DNA from: Sphingobacterium sp. xlx-96
GTDB taxonomy: Bacteria; Bacteroidota; Bacteroidia; Sphingobacteriales; Sphingobacteriaceae
Reading direction: 5' to 3'
DNA length: 64,000 bases
Assembly (NCBI RefSeq): GCF_011007365.1
Contig: NZ_WFKM01000001.1
Span: forward strand, 62,001 to 126,000
The notes beneath the pieces are model-generated. The model had not been told where the DNA came from. It ran no database searches and worked only from the letters and a program-made list of their open reading frames with translations. A program made the translations under genes and the position numbers. This document shows, piece by piece, positions 1 through 8,857 of this stretch. The number at the start of each line of letters is the position of its first letter. Positions within the stretch are counted from its first letter, which is position 1.

Positions 1-1263
1 AATCTCACGGATACTACGCATGATAAGCTCTCGAGAATATTTTTGTCCCGGCTTGGTATATATAGAACGTAGCACAACGCGGTCGTTAGTAACATCGTTA
101 CCTTTTACAATTACGTTGTTAATGGTATACTGCTTGCCCTCGCTTATCTGTATTTCAAGGTCTATCGTATCACTGTAAATTTTCTTAATGATGGGATTGA
201 TATTGAACGTAAGGTAACCGTCATTCTGATACAGCGCACTGATATCATCACTGTTTCGAGTCGGTCCCATAAGTTTTGCATTTATTTTTTCCTCGCTATA
301 TACATCTCCCTTTTGGACACCTAATAGTATATTTAATATAGAATCTTTATAGCGGGTATTTCCAGTCCAATCAATGTTTCCAACATAATATTTAGGGCCT
401 TCGTAGACATTAATATTAATACGTACTTCCTTTTCATTGTAACGGTATACACTATCCGACAATATTTGCGCATCGCGATAACCTTTATCTTGAAGTTTAG
501 CAACTAATTTCTCTTTAGCTTCTTTGTATTTATCATCTTTGAATTTACCTGGTCCAAAGATTCTATACCATTTACGGGGCCTTACACCTTTCAGATATTT
601 TGTAAGGTCCGAATTGCTAAAGGTTTCATTTCCAGTAAAGAGAACTTTATTGACTTTTATTTTTTTATTCTTATCTACATTTACATTTAAGATTTCATTA
701 TTCGCTTGCGCAGAATCCTTAAGTGTACTGATTTTAATCTCAGGGTATAGGTAGGATTTTTCTCTTAGAAAACGTTGGATTGTCGATCTGGTAGATTGAA
801 TTAGGTTTTCGTTGACAATACGGCCTGAACTAGAGTTCAATCGCTTATTTATCTCTTCTGTTTGTGATTTACTTAATCCATTAATGTCGATACGTGTCAG
901 ACGTGGCCTTTCCTGAACACGGATTTCGAAGAAAATGGTTTCACCGTCAATTCGAGTAGCCCACAATTGTACATCTTCGAAAAGATTTTGCGCCATTAGA
1001 TCTTTAATAACACTAGCAGTAGCTTCTCCTGGTACTTCAATATATTGACCGACGACCAACTTGGAGATAGTAATCAACACATCGGTATCTAGATATTGAG
1101 CCCCCTTTACTGTGACTCCGCCAATAACGTAGTCTTTGGGTTGTAAATAGGAAATTTCGTCCGGATCCGAAAGGTTAACAGGTCCACGATTTGCTATTTG
1201 GGCAAATGTAGTGGTGATGTTCAACAAAAAAAACGCTGCTGTTAGTATATATAGTTGCTTCAT
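1..1263 (-). CDS. bamA: Outer membrane assembly factor BamA, 5' part (runs off the window)
   Basis: An open frame of 421 codons without a stop starts at the ATG complementary to 1261-1263 and leaves the window at base 1. The first ~22 residues (MKQLYILTAAFF...TFAQ) form a Sec signal peptide. What follows has the look of successive POTRA domains, for example VIGGVTVKGAQYLD near residue 47 and RPRLTRIDINGL near 118. BamA inserts beta-barrel proteins into the outer membrane; the C-terminal barrel must lie to the left of base 1. It is the last gene of a minus-strand series (DUF6089, uppS, bamA), an order common in Bacteroidota. The call rests on POTRA-like sequence and context. TamA is the main alternative and is less likely beside uppS. 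Confidence 0.88.
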   Translation of the reverse strand, partial: MKQLYILTAAFFLLNITTTFAQIANRGPVNLSDPDEISYLQPKDYVIGGVTVKGAQYLDTDVLITISKLVVGQYIEVPGEATASVIKDLMAQNLFEDVQLWATRIDGETIFFEIRVQERPRLTRIDINGLSKSQTEEINKRLNSSSGRIVNENLIQSTRSTIQRFLREKSYLYPEIKISTLKDSAQANNEILNVNVDKNKKIKVNKVLFTGNETFSNSDLTKYLKGVRPRKWYRIFGPGKFKDDKYKEAKEKLVAKLQDKGYRDAQILSDSVYRYNEKEVRININVYEGPKYYVGNIDWTGNTRYKDSILNILLGVQKGDVYSEEKINAKLMGPTRNSDDISALYQNDGYLTFNINPIIKKIYSDTIDLEIQISEGKQYTINNVIVKGNDVTNDRVVLRSIYTKPGQKYSRELIMRSIREI

Positions 1264-1375
1264 TTACTTGTTATTATGGATGCTAAAGTACATCAAACTC
1301 TTGTTAATTTTTGTTAAAAGTATAATTACGCTATCTCTTTGATTTGTAGCTAATTGTCTTGTTTTTTTAGCGTCT

Positions 1376-2113
1376 TTAAAGCTGCTCACTAGTTTTTCCA
1401 AACCTTCTCTCTCTTGTCTGAAAATCATATATGGCTTCAAACAAGTCTTCTCGATTGAATTCCGGCCACATTTTTGGAGAAAAACAAAGTTCTGTATAAG
1501 CCAATTGCCACAATAAAAAATTACTTATTCGGTATTCGCCGCTTGTTCGAATCATAAGGTCAGGATCCGGAATATCGGCCGTATATAGATTTTGGGCAAA
1601 TACTTGCTCACTGATATCTTTTGGCTCCAGCTCTCCCGAAAGCACTTGCTGTGCAATACGTTTACTGGCTTCGACAATTTCTGTCCGGGCCCCATAACTG
1701 AGGGCCAGACTTAGTGTGCATTTATCATTATTACTAGTAGCCGCTATAGTCTCCTTCAACGTCTTTTGCGCATTGGTAGGGAGATCGCTTATATTGCCAA
1801 TAGCATTTAGCTTTACGCCATTTTTATGGAATGTTTTAAGCTCTTTATTCAGCGAATTAATCAGTAATTCCATTAAAGCCTGCACCTCCAATTTTGGACG
1901 ATTCCAGTTTTCCGAAGAAAAAGCGTACAGTGTCAGGTAAGGAATACCCAGTTCTATAGTCGCCTCCAAAACTTCACGAACGGCAGTGACCCCATTTTTA
2001 TGGCCAAAAACCCGCAACTTACCAAGACCTTTGGCCCAACGACCATTTCCATCCATGATGATAGCGATGTGGCGAGGAAGCCTGTTACGGTCTATATTAT
2101 CTTTAACACTCAT
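1376..2113 (-). CDS. uppS: Isoprenyl transferase (undecaprenyl diphosphate synthase)
   Basis: The 245-residue protein has the normal length for cis-prenyltransferases. HIAIIMDGNGRWA carries the catalytic Asp (D21) and diphosphate-binding loop, and the C-terminal block RTSGEYRISNFLLWQ is the second family signature. It condenses isopentenyl diphosphate units onto farnesyl diphosphate to give the C55 lipid carrier for peptidoglycan and surface glycans, at the cytoplasmic face of the membrane. It lies 17 nt downstream of the DUF6089 barrel gene and 112 nt upstream of bamA, so these envelope genes are probably co-transcribed. Confidence 0.97.
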   Translation of the reverse strand: MSVKDNIDRNRLPRHIAIIMDGNGRWAKGLGKLRVFGHKNGVTAVREVLEATIELGIPYLTLYAFSSENWNRPKLEVQALMELLINSLNKELKTFHKNGVKLNAIGNISDLPTNAQKTLKETIAATSNNDKCTLSLALSYGARTEIVEASKRIAQQVLSGELEPKDISEQVFAQNLYTADIPDPDLMIRTSGEYRISNFLLWQLAYTELCFSPKMWPEFNREDLFEAIYDFQTRERRFGKTSEQL

Positions 2114-2130
2114 TGATTATACTAAAACTA

Positions 2131-2967
2131 TTACTGCCACCAATAACATTTTTTACTGATTATTGTATACGTCAGCGTAATTCCGGCAGTCATATACCCA
2201 TCAAAATTTTTACCATCTCCACGAGACTTTCCCTGGTTTACTAAAAGTTTACCATTACTAGGATCTGCTAAGAACGTGATATCGTCTTTAGTCAGGCCAT
2301 TTTTATTGTTAGCGGATAGTACTTCATGATCAGGATCCAAATAATACTGACTCACACCATCTATATGATCGCTCAAAACTGTACGGTAGATCACTTCGGC
2401 CCCCACGGACCACGGGCCTTTAATATTATATTTAAATCCAGCACCGAGTGGAATAGCCAATGCAAATTTGGAGTAGGTTACCGGCAAACCATCCTTGTCT
2501 ACCTCTAACTTTAATGGGCGTAATAGCGTTTTTTTTGAGCCATAATTTACATATGGATCATGCATGATGGCGGCGACACCACCCACAAGGTAGGGGGTAT
2601 ATGTATTTAATTGTCCTCCTGGAATATATTTGAAAAAATTAAACTCACCCGTTATTGCGAATTCGGATACCCGGTTGTTGAATTGAAGGTTTCTTTGTTT
2701 CTGGTTTGAATTTTTGAAATCTTGATCAGCTCCAAAGAGGCTGAGGTGATTGTATACTAGTTTAACACCCCATGTAGGATTAAAATTGTATTTGGCAAAT
2801 AATCCTGCACCTAGATTCTTGAAATAAAAAGGATTTGTTGAATTAAGATCTCCCATGTAGCCTGTGCCCACACCAGACACACCAAATTCATACTGTTGTG
2901 CATAGACACTAGACAGTATGAAAGACATAATGGTTAATATAACAATACGATTTTTAATCAACTTCAC
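2131..2967 (-). CDS. DUF6089-type outer membrane beta-barrel protein
   Basis: This 278-residue protein starts with a clear signal peptide (MKLIKNRIVILTIMSFILSS...YAQ). Alternating hydrophobic and aromatic strands with Gly-rich turns follow, as in small porin-like barrels (YEFGVSGVGTGYMGDL, WGVKLVYNHLSLFG, GYMTAGITLTYTI). Proteins of this type sit between nadK and uppS in many Bacteroidota; the family name is assigned from that context plus sequence character. No catalytic motif is seen and the function is unknown. The C-terminus (KKCYWWQ) is not the usual terminal aromatic of an OmpA-like barrel. It is probably co-transcribed with uppS, 17 nt away. Confidence 0.75.
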   Translation of the reverse strand: MKLIKNRIVILTIMSFILSSVYAQQYEFGVSGVGTGYMGDLNSTNPFYFKNLGAGLFAKYNFNPTWGVKLVYNHLSLFGADQDFKNSNQKQRNLQFNNRVSEFAITGEFNFFKYIPGGQLNTYTPYLVGGVAAIMHDPYVNYGSKKTLLRPLKLEVDKDGLPVTYSKFALAIPLGAGFKYNIKGPWSVGAEVIYRTVLSDHIDGVSQYYLDPDHEVLSANNKNGLTKDDITFLADPSNGKLLVNQGKSRGDGKNFDGYMTAGITLTYTIISKKCYWWQ

Positions 2968-3039
2968 TGATTTTGGTTGTAAAGATAAAGTTTTTGTAAT
3001 AATTGTATAGTCTTAATTTTTGTTAAATGATATATTGAT

Positions 3040-3933
3040 CTAATAATTCCGGACATCGATGCCCCAAAGTAATTTTTCACGTAATGTTCGAAAGTAACCA
3101 TCCTTTTCTAATCGAATTAAATTTATGCTAAACGGTGCTTTCTTGATAATTAATTCTGTATCTATGGACAATGTTTCGCTTCGCGAGTCACAGCTTAAAA
3201 TGAATTTTTCTGTACGACTTTCAATTTTTAAATGTAAGGTCATGTTTTCAGATACGACGATTGGTCTTACATTGAGATTGTGAGGTGATATCGGTGTGAT
3301 GACAAAATTGCCGCTTCCAGGCATAATGATAGGGCCACCACAGCTCAGTGAATATGCTGTTGATCCTGTAGGGGTAGCAATGATGAGACCATCAGCCCAG
3401 TATGAGTTTAAGAGTTCATCGTTTATTTTGGCATCGATTGTAATCATTGACGAGCTGTCATAGCGAAAGACCGTTATGTCATTTAATGCAAAGTTTTCAC
3501 CGTTAAAGAGCTTCTTGTTGTTGCATTCTACAGAAAGTAAAGCCCGTTGTTGTATGTGGAATTTCTTACTTAGGATTTGATCTATAGCGTCTTCCATTTC
3601 GCCTTTTTGAATATTAGCTAGAAAACCCAAACGGCCAAAATTGATACCGGCTATAGGGATGCCCGAGTCTTTGATAACAGAGACTGCAGCTAACATAGTC
3701 CCATCGCCACCTAAACTCAGCATAAAGCTAATGTCTTTAGGGAGATCCTCATGGCACGTGAAAGTTTCTAGATTTTGTGGACGAAAGTCGTTCTTATACA
3801 AAAAATCACAGAACTCAACATGCACCACAATCTGAATATTTCTTTGGGTCAGATAATCAAATAAATGATCCACATAAAGAATTACTGTTGGATTAAAAAT
3901 CCTTCCGAAGATCGCAATTTTCGTTTGCTCCAT
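3040..3933 (-). CDS. nadK: NAD kinase
   Basis: The 297-residue protein contains the diagnostic LGGDGTMLAA motif near residue 75, which binds ATP phosphates and holds the catalytic Asp. It also has the C-terminal-domain blocks GRLGFLANI and TPTGSTAYSLSCGGPI that bind NAD. It phosphorylates NAD+ to NADP+ in the cytoplasm, setting the supply for biosynthetic reductions. It lies between a CBS-domain protein upstream and DUF6089 downstream, all on the minus strand, a layout typical of Bacteroidota. Confidence 0.97.
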   Translation of the reverse strand: MEQTKIAIFGRIFNPTVILYVDHLFDYLTQRNIQIVVHVEFCDFLYKNDFRPQNLETFTCHEDLPKDISFMLSLGGDGTMLAAVSVIKDSGIPIAGINFGRLGFLANIQKGEMEDAIDQILSKKFHIQQRALLSVECNNKKLFNGENFALNDITVFRYDSSSMITIDAKINDELLNSYWADGLIIATPTGSTAYSLSCGGPIIMPGSGNFVITPISPHNLNVRPIVVSENMTLHLKIESRTEKFILSCDSRSETLSIDTELIIKKAPFSINLIRLEKDGYFRTLREKLLWGIDVRNY

Positions 3934-3978
3934 TGCAATTAGTACTGTTTTCTATTTCACAAAGGTGCAAAGAATAGG

Positions 3979-4638
3979 TTATAAATCTAAATAATTCATC
4001 AAAAGGTCATAGCGATCCTGGATATCCGATTGTTCGCCGCCGTCCCGAAATGTAGCTTTCACAACATAATCATTGCGCCACAGGGAGGATACTACAGCCG
4101 AAATATTGGTTTTGTTGACTTTAATAGTCATTTCTAGTTTTGACGAGTCTGGCAAACGATGTATAGCTGTACTGAGTATACTTGTGTTTTCTGCTTCGAT
4201 AATCCGCGCAATATGTGACAGCGCATTATCGCGGATTCCCAATTCTAAAACAATAATAGCACCCTCATCATTGCCAAGCGTTTCATTGAGAGCTATCAAT
4301 ACATCCTGTTTAGTGAGCACACCAAGATATTCATGCTTTCTATTTAATACCGGGATAAAACAATAATCGTATGTCGTAATCAATTGTAGTGCATCATATA
4401 TGTGTTGATAGTCAAATAGGTATACGGATTTAAAATGCAGTTTAATGGTGTTGATCGGTGCGTCGGCTTCTATTTGATCCAAAAGCAATTCCTCAGAGAC
4501 TAAACCATGGAAGATTTGACCTTCTACAACGGCAAGAAACTTAGAATGGTTTTCATTCATTTTTTGTAGCACGAATTCTACCGTGTCCGTCAGCAAAACC
4601 TCATGATAATCAGTAGATATGTATTGCCCGATAAACAT
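3979..4638 (-). CDS. CBS-domain protein
   Basis: The protein starts best at MFIGQYISTDYHEVL (219 residues). An upstream in-frame ATG at 4665 would only add nine hydrophobic residues. Residues ~10-60 and ~75-125 form two CBS motifs (for example CFIPVLNRKHEYLGVLTKQDVL), a module that usually binds adenosyl nucleotides. The last ~85 residues (GAIIVLELGIRDNALSHIAR...) resemble an ACT-like regulatory domain. No enzyme domain is attached, so it is probably a stand-alone nucleotide sensor; its partner is unknown. It ends 45 nt before nadK and is likely co-transcribed with it, which fits an adenylate-sensing role but does not prove one. Confidence 0.85.
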   Translation of the reverse strand: MFIGQYISTDYHEVLLTDTVEFVLQKMNENHSKFLAVVEGQIFHGLVSEELLLDQIEADAPINTIKLHFKSVYLFDYQHIYDALQLITTYDYCFIPVLNRKHEYLGVLTKQDVLIALNETLGNDEGAIIVLELGIRDNALSHIARIIEAENTSILSTAIHRLPDSSKLEMTIKVNKTNISAVVSSLWRNDYVVKATFRDGGEQSDIQDRYDLLMNYLDL

Positions 4639-4814
4639 AATTACTATTTTAAATATTAAACACAAAATGTGTTGAAACGTTTAATCTTTACTCAAAAATA
4701 GATATAAAACCCAAAAAAACTTGTTTTAAATTGTATTTTGTTAAGGAGATACAGCAATATTTTTTTATTTTTACGCTTCCCGAAATAGAAGGGCGATGCA
4801 TACTTTCAAAAGCG

Positions 4815-5642
4815 ATGGCGATAGAAAAAGATAAGTTTATACAAGTAAGAGAAGTCATACGAAAGAAAAGTCCCGGACTAGCCAAATGGATACCAAGTCC
4901 GCTTGTTAGTTATCTAGAAAGGACTATCCATGAAGATGAGATAAATGACATTATGTTTCGTTTCAGGAATTTACAAGGTTTAGATTTTGTAGATGCATTG
5001 ATTAACGACTTAGGTGTCGAAGTTGTTCTTGAGGGAGCAGAGAATATTCCAGAAACAGAAGCTGTTATTTTTGCTTCTAACCATCCTTTAGGAGGGCTGG
5101 ATGGCATAGCTTTTATGCATGCTATAGGGAGGTACCGTAGAGATGTTAAGTTCTTAGTTAACGATATTTTGATGAATGTAAACAATCTGCAGCCACTTTT
5201 TGTAGGGGTTAACAAGATTGGGGGACAAGATAAAAGTGCAATATCAGCTATCGAAGAAGCTTACGCTGGTGAACACGCGTTATTAGTGTTTCCAGCTGGA
5301 TTAGTTTCACGTAAGATTCACGGTAATATTGAGGATCTTGATTGGAAGAAAAGTTTTATTTCAAAAGCAAGAAAATATAATAAAGACATCGTTCCTGTTT
5401 ATATTGAAGGTAAAAACTCTAATTTTTTCTATAATCTTTCTCGATGGAGAAATAAGATAGGGCTAAAATTTAATGTGGAAATGTTGTATTTGGCCGATGA
5501 ATTTTTTGCACAGCGCAATCAACGGGTCGTGATAAAAATTGGAAAGAAAATTCCATTTTCATTTTTTGATACTTCAAAAAATGAAAGACAATGGGCTGCG
5601 GATGTAAGGCAGCAGGTATATGAATTGAAGACGCAGAAATAA
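4815..5642 (+). CDS. glsA: PlsC-like acyltransferase, probable GlsA-type O-acyltransferase for amino-acid lipids
   Basis: I start the protein at MAIEKDKFIQVREVI (275 residues); the frame is open back to 4731 but the extra residues look non-coding. NHPLGGLDG near residue 89 is the family form of the acyltransferase H-D catalytic motif, and VFPAGLVSRK near 160 matches the substrate-binding block of PlsC/OlsA-like enzymes. The next gene begins 4 nt later and encodes an OlsB/hemolysin-type N-acyltransferase. Such pairs make N-acyl, then O-acyl, glycine (or ornithine/serine) lipids in Bacteroidota, as shown for GlsB/GlsA of Bacteroides thetaiotaomicron. The pairing is seen here; the head-group amino acid is inferred. 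Confidence 0.72.
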   Translation: MAIEKDKFIQVREVIRKKSPGLAKWIPSPLVSYLERTIHEDEINDIMFRFRNLQGLDFVDALINDLGVEVVLEGAENIPETEAVIFASNHPLGGLDGIAFMHAIGRYRRDVKFLVNDILMNVNNLQPLFVGVNKIGGQDKSAISAIEEAYAGEHALLVFPAGLVSRKIHGNIEDLDWKKSFISKARKYNKDIVPVYIEGKNSNFFYNLSRWRNKIGLKFNVEMLYLADEFFAQRNQRVVIKIGKKIPFSFFDTSKNERQWAADVRQQVYELKTQK

Positions 5643-5646
5643 TTGT

Positions 5647-6615
5647 ATGGAAGAAATAATTGCCCCTGTAGCTAGGGATTTGATAAAGGCAGAATTAACC
5701 GAAGAAGCTTTTCTACGTTATACCAATAATGGGAACAATGAGGTATATTTAGTAAATTACCATACCGCACCTAATATTATGAAGGAGATTGGCCGATTGC
5801 GCGAACTGACCTTTCGAGGTGCTGGAGGAGGGACCGGCTTAGCGTTGGATATTGATGAGAATGATACCTGTACGCATAATTATGATCAATTAATAGCTTG
5901 GAATCCAGAAGATGAAGAAATTATCGCAGGGTATAGGATTATTCGCTGTGATCAAGCAATAGATAGCGCCGGAAATATTCATCTTTCCACACTTCATTAT
6001 TTTAAGTTTTCGGACGAATTTGTTATGGATTATCTTCCGTATACTATTGAGTTGGGGCGTTCTTGGGTTCAGCCGAAGTACCAACCCTCTATCGATAATA
6101 GAAAGGGGCTTTTCTCGCTAGATAACTTATGGGATGGTCTTGGTGCATTGGTTATTATCAATCCTGATATCAAATATTTGTTCGGAAAGGTTACCATGTA
6201 CCCGCAGTTTAATGCAAAGGCACGTGATCTATTGCTTTATTTTATGAATTGTTATTTTCCGGATCACAAAGAGATGGTGAGGCCCTATGATAATCTTTTA
6301 GTTGGTTATAAAACAGATATTTCACCGTTTTCAGGGATTTTTGACGGATTGCCTTATAAGGAGGGGTATAAAGTGTTAAATAAATATATACGTGAGTTCG
6401 GTGAGAATATTCCGCCACTGATCAATACCTACATGAATCTTTCTCCGACGATGATGACTTTTGGTACAGCTATGAATGATGAGTTTGGAGAGGTAGAAGA
6501 GACAGGTATCTTAATTACATTGGACGATATATATCAGGCTAAAAAGGAAAGGCATATTTCTTCTTTTGAAAGAGATAAAGTCTACGGAAGTCGTGAAAAA
6601 ATAAGGGAGAACTAG
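5647..6615 (+). CDS. glsB: Hemolysin/GNAT-type N-acyltransferase, probable GlsB
   Basis: The 322-residue protein fits the OlsB/GlsB group: LRELTFRGAGGGTG near residue 55, then EEIIAGYRIIRC, ELGRSWVQPKYQ and LWDGLGALVIINPDIKYLFG. These are the acyl-carrier and amine-binding blocks of the GNAT-like hemolysin family. The predicted reaction is transfer of a 3-hydroxy fatty acyl chain from ACP to the amino group of glycine or a similar amino acid; the upstream GlsA-like enzyme would then O-acylate the product. The genes are 4 nt apart. The stop codon lies inside the loop of a perfect terminator hairpin (6596-6631), so this is the last gene of the operon. Confidence 0.75.
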   Translation: MEEIIAPVARDLIKAELTEEAFLRYTNNGNNEVYLVNYHTAPNIMKEIGRLRELTFRGAGGGTGLALDIDENDTCTHNYDQLIAWNPEDEEIIAGYRIIRCDQAIDSAGNIHLSTLHYFKFSDEFVMDYLPYTIELGRSWVQPKYQPSIDNRKGLFSLDNLWDGLGALVIINPDIKYLFGKVTMYPQFNAKARDLLLYFMNCYFPDHKEMVRPYDNLLVGYKTDISPFSGIFDGLPYKEGYKVLNKYIREFGENIPPLINTYMNLSPTMMTFGTAMNDEFGEVEETGILITLDDIYQAKKERHISSFERDKVYGSREKIREN

Positions 6616-6631
6616 TTCTCCCTTATTTTTT
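6596..6631 (+). terminator. Rho-independent terminator with the glsB stop codon in its centre
   Basis: A perfect inverted repeat centred on ACTAGT joins AAAAAATAAGGGAGAA to its complement and runs into T residues. The glsB stop TAG (6613-6615) lies at the centre. The reverse strand also ends in a T tract, so it may also stop transcription from the convergent yqeY gene. Confidence 0.9.
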
Positions 6632-6653
6632 TGCATCTTACCTATGTATTCCG

Positions 6654-7103
6654 TTAAGATAGACAACTCTTTACAAGTTCAGAAATAGTTTTTCCATCGG
6701 CTTGTCCCGCTAATTTTTGGTTTGCTTGTCCCATCACTTTTCCCATGTCTTTCATTCCAGAAGCACCAGTTTCTGCGATGATGGCTTTTATTATAGATTC
6801 GACCTCGGCACGGTCCAATTGTTTGGGAAGGTATTCTTCGATTACTTGTTGCTCTTCTAATTCAATTTGGAATAGATCTTCACGTCCCTGACCTTTATAG
6901 ATTTCTCCCGATTCTTTACGTTGTTTTACCAACTTTTGTAAGACTTTGATCTCTGTATCCTGATCTAGCTCATCTACGCCTGCTTTCTCCGTTTTAGAGA
7001 GCAACACAGCAGCTTTGATAGCTCTTAATCCTCGTAAGCGAACAGCATCTTTAGCGATCATTGCTGTTTTGATATCTTGATTTATTTGTTGTTCTAATGA
7101 CAT
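6654..7103 (-). CDS. yqeY: GatB/YqeY domain protein
   Basis: The 149-residue protein matches the YqeY family over its length: SLEQQINQDIKTAMIAKD at the start, VLQKLVKQRKESGEIYKGQGR in the middle, and the C-terminal KDMGKVMGQANQKLAGQADG. The fold equals the tail domain of amidotransferase subunit GatB, which contacts tRNA. The stand-alone protein's cellular job is not established. It is convergent with glsB across a shared terminator and lies downstream of the SDR gene. Confidence 0.9.
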   Translation of the reverse strand: MSLEQQINQDIKTAMIAKDAVRLRGLRAIKAAVLLSKTEKAGVDELDQDTEIKVLQKLVKQRKESGEIYKGQGREDLFQIELEEQQVIEEYLPKQLDRAEVESIIKAIIAETGASGMKDMGKVMGQANQKLAGQADGKTISELVKSCLS

Positions 7104-7162
7104 TGTTTAAAAATTTGTTGTAATGATGAGCTCGTTAAAGCTCGGTTAAAAATTCAAAAAAG

Positions 7163-7924
7163 TTATTTCCTGTTTACGATACTACCAGTAGCCTGATCTG
7201 TAGGCATTATTAATAAGTCATTGATGTTGACATGAGCTGGACGTGATAAAACAAAACTAATTGTATCTGCTATATCGGTACCTGATAAAGGCACTACCCC
7301 ATGGTATACATTTTTAGCTTTTTCTTTATCGCCCTTGAATCGGACCTCAGAGAATTCGGTTTCAACCATCCCTGGGTTTATAGCCGTTACTTTGATGCCG
7401 AAGGGTAATAAGTCTATCCGCATTGCTTTGTTTAAGGCGTCTACAGCATGTTTCGTGGCGCAGTATACATTACCATTGGGGTAGACTTCCTTTCCAGCAA
7501 TCGACCCTATGTTAATGATATGTGCGTGTGTACTTTGTTTTAATAAAGGAATTACGGCCTTGCTGACATATAGAAGACCCTTTACATTCGTATCGATCAT
7601 GCGGTCCCAGTCGTTGGTATCACCATCTTGTAACGCGTCAAGGCCTTGACTTAGCCCAGCATTGTTAATTAAGATGTCTATATTCTGCCATTCTGGTGGA
7701 AGGGCGGTTATAGCTTCCTTGACTTTTGCATTGTCACGTACATCCAGCATGAAAATGTGTGTGTCGATAGTTGGGTGCTGTGCTTGGATTTCGTTACGAA
7801 GTGCTTCTAGCCGGTCTGTCCTACGGGCACATAAAATCAGTCTATAGTTACCTTCCTTGGCCAATACTTGAGCACATGCCGCACCAATGCCTGAGCTTGC
7901 TCCTGTTATTAATACTGTTCTCAT
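7163..7924 (-). CDS. Short-chain dehydrogenase/reductase (YdfG-like)
   Basis: The 253-residue protein has the classical SDR layout: TGASSGIGAA dinucleotide loop at residues 6-15, NNAG at ~88, a Ser-bearing strand IINIGSIAG, and the catalytic YCATK (Tyr-x-x-x-Lys). NPGMVETEF follows in the substrate loop. An Arg-Arg pair near residue 35 (CARRTDRL) suggests preference for NADP(H). The nearest described type is the 3-hydroxy acid/serine dehydrogenase YdfG, but the substrate cannot be read from sequence. It lies 52 nt downstream of the PorT-like gene on the same strand. Confidence 0.9.
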   Translation of the reverse strand: MRTVLITGASSGIGAACAQVLAKEGNYRLILCARRTDRLEALRNEIQAQHPTIDTHIFMLDVRDNAKVKEAITALPPEWQNIDILINNAGLSQGLDALQDGDTNDWDRMIDTNVKGLLYVSKAVIPLLKQSTHAHIINIGSIAGKEVYPNGNVYCATKHAVDALNKAMRIDLLPFGIKVTAINPGMVETEFSEVRFKGDKEKAKNVYHGVVPLSGTDIADTISFVLSRPAHVNINDLLIMPTDQATGSIVNRK

Positions 7925-7976
7925 TTTTTATAGTTTTGCAAGTTTGTTCCGATTGTCCGTATTAGGCAAAAAACTT

Positions 7977-8846
7977 TTATTGGAAGATCAGACTCACATA
8001 TATATTACGTATCAGCCCCCTGTCTATAGGAGCCATGAATTTATTGTCGTTCGCTAAGGGATGGCTGGAGTCAAATACATTACTAAAACTTTGATTGAAT
8101 TTTATTTCGGGGGACATTTTAAAATACGCGAAGAAAATGTCAGCACCAAAGCCTACTTCCCAAGATAAATAACCCGGTTTCATAATCAAGGAATGGGGAG
8201 CATTATTGACTAAACTTGTGTTGAGCGCTTGCAGCCCGTCGTATTCCCCATTGATGCCAATCCATCTCGTGTAGCGTGCACCTCCTATTAGGTAGCCTCT
8301 ATATCTATTAAATTTGTTCTTCAGTGTTTTTTCGTCCGAACGAAATTTGATGGATAATGGAAATTCAAAAGCATTGAAATTAGATCCATCACTACTTCCC
8401 TTGACATGTCTTTGGCGTCTAGAGAGGTGTGTTTTAGGGAGTAAAATTCCATTTTCAACCTTAGGGAATTCATTGGGGTCTACTGGCATATATTCTATGT
8501 CTAATCCGTTGAAAAACAAAAAGGAAGGGTTGAAGGTGAAATACAGGTTTTCATTAGCACGTATATCTATCGGAATCCCCACAGAAAAGCCTATACTCGG
8601 TTTAGATTGTATTCCCTTTAACTCCCCGAGGTTATTGTCATCATCGGGGCTAAAATAGATGTTGTGCTTTTGCCAGTCCTTTTCTAATTGCAATTGATAG
8701 CTTTGGCTTACCATGTTGTACTGTATACCAAGAAGAACCATTGCATCTTCATTATAGGCAGAAGAAAACGGTAACGAAAATTTTCGTTGCCCAAAACTGT
8801 TTAGACAAAAAAGAAAACCTGCTATTACAAGTACAGTGTTTTTCAT
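7977..8846 (-). CDS. porT: PorT-like outer membrane beta-barrel protein
   Basis: The 289-residue protein has a signal peptide (MKNTVLVIAGFLFCLNSFGQ) and beta-barrel character throughout. The C-terminal half (EFPLSIKFRS, YLIGGARYTRW, SWEVGFGADIFFAYFKMSPE) fits PorT/SprT, an eight-stranded barrel needed for type IX secretion in Porphyromonas and Flavobacterium. It starts 11 nt after the ubiE stop codon, and ubiE-porT adjacency is common in Bacteroidota. The assignment is inferred from similarity and context. Whether this organism has a working type IX system cannot be told from this window. Confidence 0.6.
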   Translation of the reverse strand: MKNTVLVIAGFLFCLNSFGQRKFSLPFSSAYNEDAMVLLGIQYNMVSQSYQLQLEKDWQKHNIYFSPDDDNNLGELKGIQSKPSIGFSVGIPIDIRANENLYFTFNPSFLFFNGLDIEYMPVDPNEFPKVENGILLPKTHLSRRQRHVKGSSDGSNFNAFEFPLSIKFRSDEKTLKNKFNRYRGYLIGGARYTRWIGINGEYDGLQALNTSLVNNAPHSLIMKPGYLSWEVGFGADIFFAYFKMSPEIKFNQSFSNVFDSSHPLANDNKFMAPIDRGLIRNIYVSLIFQ

Positions 8847-8857
8847 GCGAGTAGCTT

